Below are positions 17,397-27,213 of a stretch of 64,000 bases of DNA, piece after piece; the stretch's first letter is position 1; each line of letters opens with the position of its first letter. Origin of the DNA: an uncultured Sphingobacteriales bacterium (GTDB taxonomy: Bacteria; Bacteroidota; Bacteroidia; Chitinophagales; Chitinophagaceae); assembly GCA_937991535.1 (NCBI GenBank), contig CALKHN010000071.1, positions 1-64,000 on the forward strand, written 5' to 3'. A program made the translations under genes and the position numbers. The notes under the pieces are model-generated. The model was given only the letters and a program-made list of their open reading frames with translations, made no database searches and was not told the origin of the DNA.

Positions 17397-18455
17397 ATGC
17401 AACCTCAATACCTTATTATAGGCCAGGGTATAGCGGGTACGTTGCTCAGTTATGAATTTTGGAAACAGGGTAAATCTTTCCTGGTAATAGATCAGCCTCG
17501 TAATATTTCAAAGGCGAGCCTCGTTGCCGGAGCCGTTATTAATCCTGTAAATGTGAACCGGTGGACAACGGTACAGGATCAGGAAAAGTATATTCCAACT
17601 GCGCTGCAAACCTACAGGGAGATGGAAAGGGTTCTCGGGATTTCTTTAATAGAGGAAATATCCATGCTGGTTTTTTATGATGATGAAAGAAAACAGCAGT
17701 TGTTTAAAAAAGCACAATCGTCTTCTTCTTTATATATGCGCCTGCCAACCCGGGCAAATATTACATTGGGCAACCGTTTTTTTACCGGTAAATATGGTAT
17801 AGCTAAGGTAGCGCCGGTATGGAAAATAGATGCCGCACAATTGCTATTGGCCTGGTCTGGTTTCCTGAAAAGCGAAGGTCTGTTTAAAGAGGAATACTTT
17901 GATGCAGAAGAATGTCTGATAACACCCCGGGGTGTAGCGTTCAAAGAAATTCGTGCCGAAAAAATAATTTTTTGTGAAGGAGCGAGAGCTATGCACAATC
18001 CTTTTTTTAATAAACTGCCTTTTATCAAAAACAGAGGAGAAGCACTATTGTTGTCTGTTCCGGCTTTGCCACGGGAGTTCATTTACCATTATGGCATTCG
18101 GTTGGTACCTGCTGCTGAAGGTTTATGGTGGTGTGGCAGCAATTACCGGTGGCAATTTGATAATTTGTTGCCAGATCCAAACTGGCGTATGCAAACTGAA
18201 GCAAGGTTGCGGCAATGGGTTGCTATTCCTTTTGAAGTGATTGATCATGTTGCTGCAGAACGCCCTACCACAGCGGGACAACAATTTTTAGCGGGAGTAC
18301 ATCCTGCAATGCCATCTGCAGCAATATTTAACGGGCTGGGCACAAAAGGATTTTCCTGCGGACCGGCATTGGCTAATGCATTATGCAAACAACTGACCGG
18401 CAACGGTAGAACATTTTCATTGAGAAGCAACCCTTTGGAAAAATGGCTTAAGTAA
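17397..18455 (+). CDS. FAD-dependent oxidoreductase (DAO family)
   Basis: A 352-residue flavoprotein. The N-terminus has the dinucleotide-binding motif LIIGQGIAGTLLSYEF. AAERPTTAGQQFLAGVHP and IFNGLGTKGFSCGPALANAL near the C-terminus are typical of D-amino-acid-oxidase-type FAD proteins, where the last block closes over the flavin. It resembles the oxidase half of MnmC in layout, but the methyltransferase half is absent and the substrate is unknown. It starts 9 bp after the uvrD stop, so the two are probably co-transcribed. Confidence 0.8.
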   Translation: MQPQYLIIGQGIAGTLLSYEFWKQGKSFLVIDQPRNISKASLVAGAVINPVNVNRWTTVQDQEKYIPTALQTYREMERVLGISLIEEISMLVFYDDERKQQLFKKAQSSSSLYMRLPTRANITLGNRFFTGKYGIAKVAPVWKIDAAQLLLAWSGFLKSEGLFKEEYFDAEECLITPRGVAFKEIRAEKIIFCEGARAMHNPFFNKLPFIKNRGEALLLSVPALPREFIYHYGIRLVPAAEGLWWCGSNYRWQFDNLLPDPNWRMQTEARLRQWVAIPFEVIDHVAAERPTTAGQQFLAGVHPAMPSAAIFNGLGTKGFSCGPALANALCKQLTGNGRTFSLRSNPLEKWLK

Positions 18456-18459
18456 ACCC

Positions 18460-18594
18460 ATGTTTGGGGATAATTATTTCCGCGAAACACCACAGCATGA
18501 ACAGGTGAGCTTTCAGCGGCAACTGATAGCTGATCTGATACCTGAGCGCCATCCCGATGGTTTTACAGATATTTGTCGCCTTTGGCGATTTTGA
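18460..18594 (+). other. Possible small ORF or gene remnant overlapping the GMP gene 3' end
   Basis: A 44-codon frame starts with ATG 4 bp after the stop of the FAD oxidoreductase and runs into the convergent mannose-1-phosphate guanylyltransferase gene (32 bp overlap). The first 34 residues (starting MFGDNYFRETPQHEQ) have ordinary protein-like composition. It could be the start of a truncated gene. I do not recognise it, and it may be chance. Confidence 0.25.
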
Positions 18595-19645
18595 TCTGTG
18601 AAACATATTCTTTTACGTCCTGTTCTTTGTTCCTGTCGCAAATCAGCAACACATCACCTGTATCAATCACAATATAGTTTTCAAGCCCCTGCAATACTAC
18701 CAGTTTGTCTTTATTTGCAGAAACGATATTTTTCGAAGCATCAAAGAGCATAATATTGGCTGCCGAAACAGCATTTTCATTCTCATCCTTTTCCATATTT
18801 TCATAAGCCGAATTCCAGGTGCCCAGGTCACTCCAGCCAAAGCTGGAAGGGATGAGGTACACATTATCCGCTTTTTCCATGATGCCATAATCAATGGATA
18901 TATTGGTGCATTGCGGATAAATCCTTGCAATTGCTTTTTTTTCCGCAGGCGTATTCAGCGCCGCTTCTTCTGCTGTAAACAGTTCATGAATTTCGGGCAG
19001 GTATTTTTCAAATGCCTGTATTATGTTTTTTACTTTCCATACAAAAATGCCGGCATTCCATAAAAATTCGCCACTGGCTAAAAATGTTTTTGCTATTTCG
19101 AGGCTGGGCTTTTCTGTAAACGTTTTTACTTTATAAACGTTATCACTTACTTCATACTGCTCAATTTGTATATACCCGTAACCCGTATTAGGATTGGTTG
19201 GTTTAATGCCCAAAGTAAGCAGTGCATTATTCTGCCGAACAAAATTCAATGCCTCGTAACATACCTTTTTAAACGCGATGTGCTCCATTACCAAATGATC
19301 AGCAGGTGCGCAGATCAAACATCCGTTGGGATTAATGCTTTTCAGTTTATAGGAAATATAAGCAATACACGGCGCTGTGTTTTTACGGGAGGGCTCTCCT
19401 ATTATATTATTATGAAGCACATCGGGTAATTGCTTTTTTACAATGGAAACATATTCGTCGGAAGTAATGATAAATATATTTTCTTTGGGAATGAAATCCG
19501 AAAAACGGTCAAAGGTTTCCTGTATCAGCGTTTTACCTGTATTTAAAATATCCAGAAACTGTTTGGGTAAAGCCGTCCTGCTCAGAGGCCAAAAACGGCT
19601 GCCGATTCCACCGGCCATAATAGCTACGTAATGATTTTTATTCAT
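18563..19645 (-). CDS. manC: Mannose-1-phosphate guanylyltransferase
   Basis: A 360-residue nucleotidyltransferase that makes GDP-mannose from GTP and mannose-1-phosphate for surface polysaccharides. The activation motif is AGGIGSRFWPLSRTALPKQF (from residue 11). APADHLV, TLGIKPTNPNTGYGYIQ, VKTFTEKP, FLWNAGIFVWK and the SIDYGIMEK block follow in the usual order. The type II isomerase domain of bifunctional enzymes is absent, so this is the short monofunctional form. It lies 79 bp downstream of kdsD on the same strand, which suggests a sugar-precursor operon. Confidence 0.92.
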   Translation of the reverse strand: MNKNHYVAIMAGGIGSRFWPLSRTALPKQFLDILNTGKTLIQETFDRFSDFIPKENIFIITSDEYVSIVKKQLPDVLHNNIIGEPSRKNTAPCIAYISYKLKSINPNGCLICAPADHLVMEHIAFKKVCYEALNFVRQNNALLTLGIKPTNPNTGYGYIQIEQYEVSDNVYKVKTFTEKPSLEIAKTFLASGEFLWNAGIFVWKVKNIIQAFEKYLPEIHELFTAEEAALNTPAEKKAIARIYPQCTNISIDYGIMEKADNVYLIPSSFGWSDLGTWNSAYENMEKDENENAVSAANIMLFDASKNIVSANKDKLVVLQGLENYIVIDTGDVLLICDRNKEQDVKEYVSQIKIAKGDKYL

Positions 19646-19724
19646 GGCTGCTCCTGAAATATTAAGGTCGTAAAAAAATCTTTCTCCATAATTGCAATGT
19701 TTGCTGCTCCCAGCGTATACGCCG

Positions 19725-20687
19725 TTAAATAATTCCCTCTCTTATCAGGTCATGCAAATGTAACACTCCTGTATAAAGTGTGTTACGGGTTACCAGCAAC
19801 TGGCTTACGTTGTTCTTTCTCATCATATCCAGGGCAGAAACGGCTAACTGGTCTTCTTCAATACATTTAGGATACCTGCTCATGATATCTTCTGCGGTAA
19901 TATCCGATAAATTTTCTTCTTTTTGAAGCATGCGCCGTAAATCCCCGTCTGTAACAATTCCTGCAATGGCTCCATCTTTTATTACTGCAGTAGCGCCCAT
20001 ACGGTTTTGAGTGATGGCTACAATAATCTCCTTTAACTTGCTGGTTTCCTCTACCTGGGGTCGGGCGTTTTTCATAAACAGGTCACTTACTTTCAAATAC
20101 AGGCGTTTGCCAAGCATACCGCCGGGATGAAATTTGGCAAAATCGTTACTTGTAAAACCATTGTATTCCATTAAACAAACGGCAAGCGCATCACCCATTA
20201 CCAACTGTGCCGTTGTGCTTGTGGTAGGCGCCAGGTTATTTGGACAGGCCTCCTGTTCAACCGTTGTATTTAAAATATAGTCGGAATTTGCGGCCAAATA
20301 AGAATCCAGGTTTCCCGTCATTGCGATAACAGGATTGCCAAAGTTTTTTATAAGAGGTAGCAGTAATTTGATCTCGGAACTTTCACCGCTTTTGCTTATA
20401 ATCAAAATGATATCATCTTCCCGTACCAGTCCCAGGTCGCCATGAATAGCGTCTGCCGCATGTAAAAAAGAAGCCAGGGTTCCTGTTGAATTAAATGTAG
20501 CTACAATTTTTTGAGCTATAACAGCGCTTTTGCCAATACCACTGATCACTATTTTACCTGTACAAGCAGCTATTTTTTTTACAATTTCTTCAAACTGTGC
20601 ATTTATAGATCCGGTCAATTGTTGAACGGCTTCAGATTCCAGTAAAATTGTTTGTCTGGCAATTGCCTGAATATCAGTTGATCTCAT
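19725..20687 (-). CDS. kdsD: Arabinose-5-phosphate isomerase (KpsF/GutQ family)
   Basis: A 320-residue enzyme converting ribulose-5-phosphate to arabinose-5-phosphate, the first step to Kdo of lipopolysaccharide. The N-terminal SIS domain shows GKIVISGIGKSAVIAQKI, FLHAADAIHGDLGLV, SKSGESSEI and the LAPTTSTTAQLVMGDALA block. Two C-terminal CBS domains follow (about residues 200-320). The start is placed at ATG 20687, directly before the SIS domain; the upstream TTG at 20729 adds 14 unsupported residues. The length matches E. coli KdsD (328). Confidence 0.93.
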   Translation of the reverse strand: MRSTDIQAIARQTILLESEAVQQLTGSINAQFEEIVKKIAACTGKIVISGIGKSAVIAQKIVATFNSTGTLASFLHAADAIHGDLGLVREDDIILIISKSGESSEIKLLLPLIKNFGNPVIAMTGNLDSYLAANSDYILNTTVEQEACPNNLAPTTSTTAQLVMGDALAVCLMEYNGFTSNDFAKFHPGGMLGKRLYLKVSDLFMKNARPQVEETSKLKEIIVAITQNRMGATAVIKDGAIAGIVTDGDLRRMLQKEENLSDITAEDIMSRYPKCIEEDQLAVSALDMMRKNNVSQLLVTRNTLYTGVLHLHDLIREGII

Positions 20688-20958
20688 TTGTAATTTCCGC
20701 AAACCTAATTTAAAAATACTGGTTAACAAAACAAGGTATTATTATGGGAGCTGTGTGAACATCATTTTGCAAAAAATATCCGGGATACTTTTTTATGTAC
20801 TGCATATTTCATAACTTATGAAATTTAATTAATACATTCTTTAACCTTAATATTTGGTACATATTAACTTTCGTGATAGCAGTTAATATAGTAACTTCGT
20901 TCACTTTTTTAAAACACATAATAAGGAATCATTAGGGTGCGAAGGAAAACCGACAGAC

Positions 20959-23238
20959 ATGCCAACAGCAACAAAAAAACCATCTGCAAAAGCAGAATCC
21001 CCAACCAGGAACAATAAAGCAAACAGCAAACCCAAAGCAGCAAAAAAAAATATAGACCTTAAAGCCAGTCTCCGGGAATATTTTGGTTTTAATGAGTTTA
21101 AAGGCAACCAGGAAGCCGTTATCGAAAGCCTGCTTGCAGGTCATGATACTTTTGTTATAAAGCCAACCGGTGGCGGTAAAAGTTTATGTTACCAGCTTCC
21201 TGCCATCATCAGCCCGGGGTGCGCCATTATTGTTTCACCGCTTATCGCATTAATGAAAAACCAGGTAGACCTCGTGCGGGGCTATAGCAGTAAAGACAAT
21301 GTGGCACATTTTTTAAATTCCACTTTAAACAAAAAAGAAATAAAGGAAGTACATGACGACCTGCTGAGCGGCAATACCAAGTTGTTATACGTGGCGCCGG
21401 AAACGCTCACCAAGCAGGAGAATCTTGATTTTTTCCGTGACCTTGAAGTATCATTTTTTGCTGTTGATGAAGCCCATTGTATTTCTGAATGGGGACATGA
21501 TTTCAGGCCCGAATACCGCAGGCTGCGGGAGATGATGACGGAGATCAATCCTAATATTCCTGTTATTGCACTTACAGCTACGGCAACGCCCAAAGTGCAA
21601 AGTGATATCGTTAAGAACCTCGGCCTTAAGGATCCTAAAATATTTATTTCTTCGTTTAACCGTGCCAACCTGTATTACGAAATACAACCCAAGATCAGCA
21701 AGGATCAAACGATCAAGAATATTGTGCGGTTCATTGTAAATATGAAAGGCAAAAGCGGTATCATTTACACCCTTAACCGTAAAACAACGGAAGAACTTGC
21801 AGATATTCTGGTAGCAAACGGTATTAAGGCTGTGGCTTATCATGCAGGCTTCGACAGCAAATTGCGGGCAGGAAGGCAGGATCTTTTTATGAATGAAGAT
21901 GTGCAGGTAATTGTGGCCACAATTGCTTTTGGTATGGGCATTGATAAACCCGATATCCGTTTTGTGATTCATTATAATATTCCGAAATCGGTTGAGAATT
22001 ATTACCAGGAAACCGGTCGTGCCGGTCGCGACGGACTGGAAGGAAAATGTATATTATACTATTCGCATAAAGATGTGGCGAAATTAGAACACCTCATGCG
22101 CGACAAGCCGTTGAGCGAAAGAGAAGTAGGAGCCCAGTTGATCAATGAAACCGTAGCCTTTGCCGAAACGGGTGTTTGCCGGCGCAAAGTGCTGATGAGT
22201 TATTTTGGTGAAGATTATGGCGATAAAAATTGTGGAAGTTGCGACAACTGCCTGCACCCGAAAGAAAGAGTGGAGGCCAAGGATGATGCGGTGAAAGTAT
22301 TAAAAGTAGTAAAAAAATTAGATGAACGTTTCGCCACGGATTATGTGGTTAATATCCTAATTGGCCGGCTCACACCACAAATCAATATGTATCGTCATGG
22401 AGCCCTAAATGAATTTGCCACAGGAAATGATCAGCTTCCTCACTATTGGAATTCACTGATCCGGCAAATGCTTTTGGAAGGGTTGCTGGAAAAGGATATA
22501 GTGGAATACGGCGTACTGAAACTAAGTACAAAAGGCGAAAAGTTCCTCAAAAAACCCACTTCATTTAAGATTGTGCTGAACAATTTATTTGAGGAAGCAG
22601 ATGGTGATGATGATGATGGAACTGAAGCGGTATCGGCGGGTGGTACGGATGATAAGTTGTTTGAGATGCTGAAAGAAATGCGGCAAAAAGAGGCTAAGAA
22701 AAAAGGTCTGCCACCCTTTGTAATTTTCCTTGAAACTTCACTTCAGGATATGGCCACCTTGTACCCTACCACCATCACTGAGCTTGAAAAATGTCAGGGA
22801 GTAAGCAAAGGAAAAGCACTGCGGTACGGCAAGCCATTTGTGGAACTGATTGCCCGCTATGTGGAAGAAAACAATATTGAGCGCCCCGATGATTTTGTGA
22901 TGAAGAGCGTGGTGAACAAGAGCGGACTGAAAGTATATATTATACAGCAAACTGATAAAAAAATTCCCTTAGAGGCCATTGCAAAAAACAAGGACCTGCG
23001 TTTGGATGCTTTGCTGGAGGAAATGGAAACCATCGCCGCAAGCGGAACCAAACTTAATCTTGACTATGCCATAGGAGAAATGGTGGATGAGTACGACCAG
23101 GAAGATATACTGGAATATTTTAAAAGTTGCGAAACCTCATCTTTACAAGTGGCCCAGCAGGAATTAAGTGACGGGAACTTTACCTGGGAGCAGTTAAAGA
23201 TCATGCGCATCAAGTTTTTGAATCAGTATGGGATGTAA
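20959..23238 (+). CDS. recQ: ATP-dependent DNA helicase RecQ
   Basis: 759 residues. A basic N-terminal tail (about 30 residues, Lys/Ala rich) precedes the superfamily 2 helicase core: IKPTGGGKSLCYQLPA (Walker A), SPLIALMKNQVD, DEAHCISEWGHDFRPEY, ALTATATP, AYHAGFDSKLR and the QETGRAGRDG block. A zinc-binding RQC region shows CRRKVLMSYFGE and NCGSCDNC. An HRDC domain follows (LETSLQDMATLYPTT onward), and then a C-terminal winged-helix-like segment. RecQ unwinds recombination intermediates. The longer C-terminus relative to E. coli RecQ (609) is usual in Bacteroidota. Confidence 0.95.
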   Translation: MPTATKKPSAKAESPTRNNKANSKPKAAKKNIDLKASLREYFGFNEFKGNQEAVIESLLAGHDTFVIKPTGGGKSLCYQLPAIISPGCAIIVSPLIALMKNQVDLVRGYSSKDNVAHFLNSTLNKKEIKEVHDDLLSGNTKLLYVAPETLTKQENLDFFRDLEVSFFAVDEAHCISEWGHDFRPEYRRLREMMTEINPNIPVIALTATATPKVQSDIVKNLGLKDPKIFISSFNRANLYYEIQPKISKDQTIKNIVRFIVNMKGKSGIIYTLNRKTTEELADILVANGIKAVAYHAGFDSKLRAGRQDLFMNEDVQVIVATIAFGMGIDKPDIRFVIHYNIPKSVENYYQETGRAGRDGLEGKCILYYSHKDVAKLEHLMRDKPLSEREVGAQLINETVAFAETGVCRRKVLMSYFGEDYGDKNCGSCDNCLHPKERVEAKDDAVKVLKVVKKLDERFATDYVVNILIGRLTPQINMYRHGALNEFATGNDQLPHYWNSLIRQMLLEGLLEKDIVEYGVLKLSTKGEKFLKKPTSFKIVLNNLFEEADGDDDDGTEAVSAGGTDDKLFEMLKEMRQKEAKKKGLPPFVIFLETSLQDMATLYPTTITELEKCQGVSKGKALRYGKPFVELIARYVEENNIERPDDFVMKSVVNKSGLKVYIIQQTDKKIPLEAIAKNKDLRLDALLEEMETIAASGTKLNLDYAIGEMVDEYDQEDILEYFKSCETSSLQVAQQELSDGNFTWEQLKIMRIKFLNQYGM

Positions 23239-23259
23239 AATTCTTGCTCTGTATGCTGT

Positions 23260-24162
23260 ATGAAAACATTTAACAAGATTATTGTTGTCCTGCTTTTTTG
23301 CGGGCTTATGTTTAATGTCTATTCGCAGCGCAAACTTTCTACAGGACAGGCATTTTCTTTTGTATTCATGACTGATCTTCATGTAAAGCATGACCCGGTT
23401 GTTTTAACTGAACTTTCCCGCTTAACGGATACGATCAATAAAATGAAGGTGGATTTTGTATTGACCGGAGGGGACCAGGTGTTTGATGTGATGCGGGGCA
23501 ATGTTAAAAAAGGCGATTCGCTGTTCTCGCTGTACAAAGAACAGATGGCAAAAATCAACGTGCCCGTGCACAGTTGTATGGGTAATCACGATCTGTTTGG
23601 CATTTACCCCGAAAGCGATATTGACTCTACGCATATAGATTATAAATACGGGATGTTCCAGCGCCATCTCGGCAACCCTTATTACTCATTTGATCATAAA
23701 GGCTGGCACTTTATTGTGTTGAATGTACTGGATGTTGCCGATAAAAAATATATTGGCAGGGTAGATGAAAAACAGATAGAATGGCTGAAGCAGGATTTGA
23801 ATAAGGTAGACGCCAATACACCGGTTGCTGTTGCGGCTCATCTTCCGTTTGTGTCGTCTTTTTACCAGGTTTATCCTCCCAAAAGCGGTGGAGGTGCAGC
23901 ATTTACCTGGATAAAAAACCGGGATGAGGTGCTGCAGCTATTTAAGAATCACCAGTTGAAGCTGGTATTGCAGGGACACACCCATTGGCTGGAGGATATT
24001 AACGTGGAAAACAGAACGCGTTTTATTACCGGGGGCGCCGTTGCTGGGCGTCCTTCATGGCGCGGAAACAACCATGGTCCAAGGGGGTTTATGCTGTTTT
24101 CTGTAAAAGAAAACAGCTTTAGCTGGAAGTTTATTGAATATGGAACCTCTGAACGCCCCTAA
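23260..24162 (+). CDS. Secreted calcineurin-like metallophosphoesterase
   Basis: A 300-residue protein with a signal peptide ending near VYSQR. Phosphoesterase metal motifs are present in order: MTDLHVKHD (DxH), LTGGDQ (GD), MGNHD (GNHD), AAHLP and QGHTHW (GHxH). It should be a periplasmic two-metal hydrolase of phosphomono- or diesters; the substrate is unknown. It starts 21 bp after recQ, so transcription may continue from recQ. The ATG at 23260 is the natural start before the signal peptide. Confidence 0.85.
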   Translation: MKTFNKIIVVLLFCGLMFNVYSQRKLSTGQAFSFVFMTDLHVKHDPVVLTELSRLTDTINKMKVDFVLTGGDQVFDVMRGNVKKGDSLFSLYKEQMAKINVPVHSCMGNHDLFGIYPESDIDSTHIDYKYGMFQRHLGNPYYSFDHKGWHFIVLNVLDVADKKYIGRVDEKQIEWLKQDLNKVDANTPVAVAAHLPFVSSFYQVYPPKSGGGAAFTWIKNRDEVLQLFKNHQLKLVLQGHTHWLEDINVENRTRFITGGAVAGRPSWRGNNHGPRGFMLFSVKENSFSWKFIEYGTSERP

Positions 24163-24190
24163 ATAATTTCGTAGTTATATTGTATTCCAT

Positions 24191-24198
24191 TATTTTTG
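24191..24198 (+). promoter_or_regulatory. Bacteroidota -7 promoter box for tRNA-Phe
   Basis: TATTTTTG matches TAnnTTTG and ends 17 bp before the first base of the tRNA. TTTCG at 24168-24172 may serve as a weak -33 element. Confidence 0.6.
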
Positions 24199-24215
24199 CA
24201 GCCCCATTAAGGGAT

Positions 24216-24288
24216 GGTGCGGTAGCTCAGTCGGTAGAGCAAAGGACTGAAAATCCTTGTGTCGGCGGTTCGATCCCGCCCCACACCA
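24216..24288 (+). tRNA. tRNA-Phe (GAA)
   Basis: A 73-nt cloverleaf. D arm GCTC/GAGC; anticodon stem AAGGA/TCCTT with loop CTGAAAA, giving anticodon GAA (Phe); variable loop GTGTC; T arm GGCGG-TTCGATC-CCGCC; discriminator A. CCA is not encoded. The acceptor strands GGTGCGG and CCACACC leave one C-A mismatch at the fifth pair, unusual for this otherwise perfect tRNA. Length and motifs are normal. Confidence 0.93.
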
Positions 24289-24300
24289 CAGTGAAGCAGA

Positions 24301-24335
24301 AAAGCCCCAACGAAACCGTTGGGGCTTTGGTTTTT
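24301..24335 (+). terminator. Rho-independent terminator after tRNA-Phe
   Basis: A 12-bp perfect stem (AAAGCCCCAACG / CGTTGGGGCTTT) with loop AAAC is followed by GGTTTTT, 12 bp beyond the tRNA. Confidence 0.9.
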
Positions 24336-24619
24336 ACTAATGGGCTTTTCGCTTCACCATAACCTGGAGAAGGCTGTTGCGATTGGTGATGGTTCATTTG
24401 TCTTTAGTTTATGAATGGTGATATTTACCTGTTCCCACTAGCCTGTGACAATTTGGAATGTGCCTCTAACAATAGCAACTCCCCACAAAATTGTATTAAC
24501 TTTAACCTGCTTCGGATAACTGATGTTACGCAAGGTTACAACATGCCTCATCCGGAATTTTCTTAGTACCAGGATTTGTTGGCTAGCAGGCTATTTTTTC
24601 ATCTTTCAAATCAGCAAAA
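24336..24619. other. Intergenic region upstream of the TPR lipoprotein gene
   Basis: About 280 bp without a supported gene. It should contain the promoter of the gene at 24620; no convincing box or repeat was recognised. Confidence 0.4.
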
Positions 24620-26242
24620 ATGAAAGCGCCTTATTTGTTCTTCCTGATATTGGCCGGCATTTCAATACCTGCCTGTAAAAACAAAAATTCTTCTACTCAA
24701 ACCTCAAATATTGCTGCAATCACTGATTTGCGTAAGGGAGATATTGTGACTTGCGGCCCGGCCAAAGAACAGTTTGGCAATGTTGCTTTTGCTTTATCGG
24801 CTACACAAAAAGTTAAAGACAGCTTTAATTTCGCACTGGCCTTATTGCATTCTTTTGAATATGAGGAGGCTGAGAAAGCATTTGCCAAAGTAATTGATAT
24901 GGATCCAAACTGTGCGATGGCATACTGGGGCGTGGCTATGAGTAACTTTCACCCGCTCTGGAGCCCGCCCAATAAAGCAGAAATGGAAAAAGGCGCCAGG
25001 GCTAGTGAAATTGCAGCATCATTAAAAGGCGAAAATAAAAGGGAGAATGAATATATAGATGCGATTTATGGTTTCTTCCATAACTCCGGGCAACAGGATC
25101 ACAGTGCCCGGTCAGAAGGCTATGAAAAAGAGATGGAAAAAATATATACCGGTAACCCCGGCGACAAAGAAGCGGCTATATTTTATGCACTTGCGCTGGA
25201 TGCTACCGCGGATCCCCGGGACAAAACATACGCGCATCAAAAAAAGGCCGGTGAAATACTCAATGCGCTTTATCCCGGGCAGCCTGATCATCCGGGTATT
25301 GTGCATTATATCATACACACTTATGATAATCCCGAACTGGCAGAAAAGGCCTTACCGGCAGCCCGCAAATATGCTTCCATAGCGCCGTCATCGGCTCATG
25401 CCCTGCATATGCCATCGCATATTTTTACCCGGTTGGGATTGTGGAAAGAATCCATTGAGTCGAACCTTGCTTCGGCCGACGCTGCCAGATGCTATGCGGC
25501 AGGTTTAAAAATGAAAGAACATCCCGGATCGGAACTGCATGCTATGGATTACTTAGTATACGCTTACCTGCAAAACGGGCAGGATAGCGAAGCAAAAGCC
25601 CAGGTGGACTATCTCGGCGCCATCACCGGGTCATTAACCGAAAATGCTTCAGCCAGTTATGCAACTGCGGCTATCCCGGCTCGTTATGCACTTGAGCTGA
25701 GGCACTGGGAAACCGCTTCTGACCTGGATACTGCCGCTGGTGCGTTTAATACAGATAAATATGCATGGGAGAAAGCCATTATACACTTTGCGCGGGTACT
25801 GGGCGCCGTACACACCGGAAAGCTTACAGCAGCCAGGGAAGATTTACAGCGCCTGCGCTCATTGCAATCGGTGTTACTGGATGCAAAAGATGATTATAAG
25901 GCCAACCAGGTTCTTGTACAGGTAAAAGCGGCGGAAGCCTGGATCAATTATGCAGAAGGGAAAAAGAAAGAGGCAGTGGTATTGATGTCGGAGGCGGCTA
26001 ACATGGAAGATGGCACAGAAAAGCACCCCGTAACACCGGGTGAAGTAATTCCAGCCAGAGAACTGGAGGGCGACCTGTTGCTGGCGCTTGGAAGGAACAG
26101 GGAAGCGTTACAGGCCTATGAAACCAACCTGAAGCGATGCCCCAACCGGAGGAACAGCCTTAAGGGCGCTGCAATGGCGGCAGCCAGATCAGGAAATAAA
26201 GAGAAGGCGACAGATTATAACAGGCAGTTGAATGGAAGATAA
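24620..26242 (+). CDS. Tetratricopeptide-repeat lipoprotein
   Basis: 540 residues. The signal peptide ends in a lipobox-like ISIPAC, predicting a lipid anchor in the envelope. The rest is helical with TPR-like units: FALALLHSFEYEEAEKAFAKVIDMDPNCAMAYWG (about 72-105) is a clear TPR, and AREDLQRLRSL and LALGRNREALQAYETNLKRCPN near the C-terminus are further units. The segment HIFTRLGLWKESIESNLASADAA fits the same pattern. The family is common in Bacteroidota and its function is unknown; TPRs suggest a scaffold. A strong terminator follows 60 bp downstream. Confidence 0.8.
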   Translation: MKAPYLFFLILAGISIPACKNKNSSTQTSNIAAITDLRKGDIVTCGPAKEQFGNVAFALSATQKVKDSFNFALALLHSFEYEEAEKAFAKVIDMDPNCAMAYWGVAMSNFHPLWSPPNKAEMEKGARASEIAASLKGENKRENEYIDAIYGFFHNSGQQDHSARSEGYEKEMEKIYTGNPGDKEAAIFYALALDATADPRDKTYAHQKKAGEILNALYPGQPDHPGIVHYIIHTYDNPELAEKALPAARKYASIAPSSAHALHMPSHIFTRLGLWKESIESNLASADAARCYAAGLKMKEHPGSELHAMDYLVYAYLQNGQDSEAKAQVDYLGAITGSLTENASASYATAAIPARYALELRHWETASDLDTAAGAFNTDKYAWEKAIIHFARVLGAVHTGKLTAAREDLQRLRSLQSVLLDAKDDYKANQVLVQVKAAEAWINYAEGKKKEAVVLMSEAANMEDGTEKHPVTPGEVIPARELEGDLLLALGRNREALQAYETNLKRCPNRRNSLKGAAMAAARSGNKEKATDYNRQLNGR

Positions 26243-26302
26243 ATGTGTTTGTACCCCTGATTCAAAGAACAGCATTTATATAGCACTACGTAGCTAACAA
26301 AC

Positions 26303-26337
26303 AATGCGGAACATACCTATGTTCCGCATTTGATTTT
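26303..26337 (+). terminator. Rho-independent terminator after the TPR lipoprotein gene
   Basis: A 13-bp perfect inverted repeat (AATGCGGAACATA / TATGTTCCGCATT) with a 2-nt centre is followed by TGATTTTT. Confidence 0.85.
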
Positions 26338-26425
26338 TCTGTGGCTCCGTCTTCTCATGCTGCAATGTCTCAATTATTTGTGCCTGGATATATCATAAGA
26401 TTGAAAACTCAATACAATTGAAAAA

Positions 26426-27064
26426 CTAATCAATAGCAGGTTGAGCCGTATACCTTAAATAGGGCTTTATTTCTTTAACACCCCCGGGGAATTTTTTTAA
26501 TACGTCTTCCGTTTTTATAGCCGTTGATACAATTACATCTTCTCCCTGGTTCCAGTCGGCCGGGGTTGCCACGCTGTGCTTTGCCGTTAACTGCAGGGAA
26601 TCAATTACACGTAATATTTCAAGGAAATTTCTTCCAGTGGATGCAGGGTAGGTTAAGGTAAGCTTCACTTTTTTGTCGGGGCCAATTACAAATACAGAAC
26701 GTACGGTTGCTGTTGCTGAAGCATTGGGATGAATCATATCGTATAATCCTGATACAAGTCTGTCATCATCGGCAATTAAAGGGAATTCTACATTTGTATT
26801 TTGCGTTTCATTAATATCGCCGATCCATCCGAGGTGTTTGTCTACCGGATCAACGCTTACCGCCAGCACTTTTACATTGCGCTTGTCAAATTCATTCTGT
26901 AATTGCGCCGTCCGCCCCAATTCTGTGGTACAAACCGGGGTAAAATCGGCAGGGTGTGAAAACAAAACGCCCCAGCTATCCCCGAGAAATTCGTAAAAAT
27001 CAATGTCTCCTTTCGACGTAGCCGCTTTAAAGTTCGGTGCTGTGTCGCCTAATCTTAAACTCAT
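26426..27064 (-). CDS. 1-Cys type peroxiredoxin (Prx6 subfamily)
   Basis: A 212-residue thiol peroxidase that reduces peroxides in the cytoplasm. The active site is HPADFTPVCTTELGR with the peroxidatic Cys near residue 46. The conserved Arg lies in TVRSVFVIGPDKKVKLTLTYPASTGRNF. The C-terminal extension after that block (about 60 residues, ending GGVKEIKPYLRYT) identifies the Prx6/1-Cys group; no second resolving Cys is seen. The start is ATG 27064 (MSLRLGDTAP); the longer frame begins at a TTG. Confidence 0.93.
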   Translation of the reverse strand: MSLRLGDTAPNFKAATSKGDIDFYEFLGDSWGVLFSHPADFTPVCTTELGRTAQLQNEFDKRNVKVLAVSVDPVDKHLGWIGDINETQNTNVEFPLIADDDRLVSGLYDMIHPNASATATVRSVFVIGPDKKVKLTLTYPASTGRNFLEILRVIDSLQLTAKHSVATPADWNQGEDVIVSTAIKTEDVLKKFPGGVKEIKPYLRYTAQPAID

Positions 27065-27213
27065 GGTATTGTTTTTAATATTCAAATAGTATAAAAAGCA
27101 GATTGTAAAGCTACAACCCGATGTTTTTTATTTGTGGTGCATTATGCTTCGATTATGGTACTTTTTAGTTATTCTGCCAAAACTACAGGGAATTTACACT
27201 TCCTGCAGTGTAG

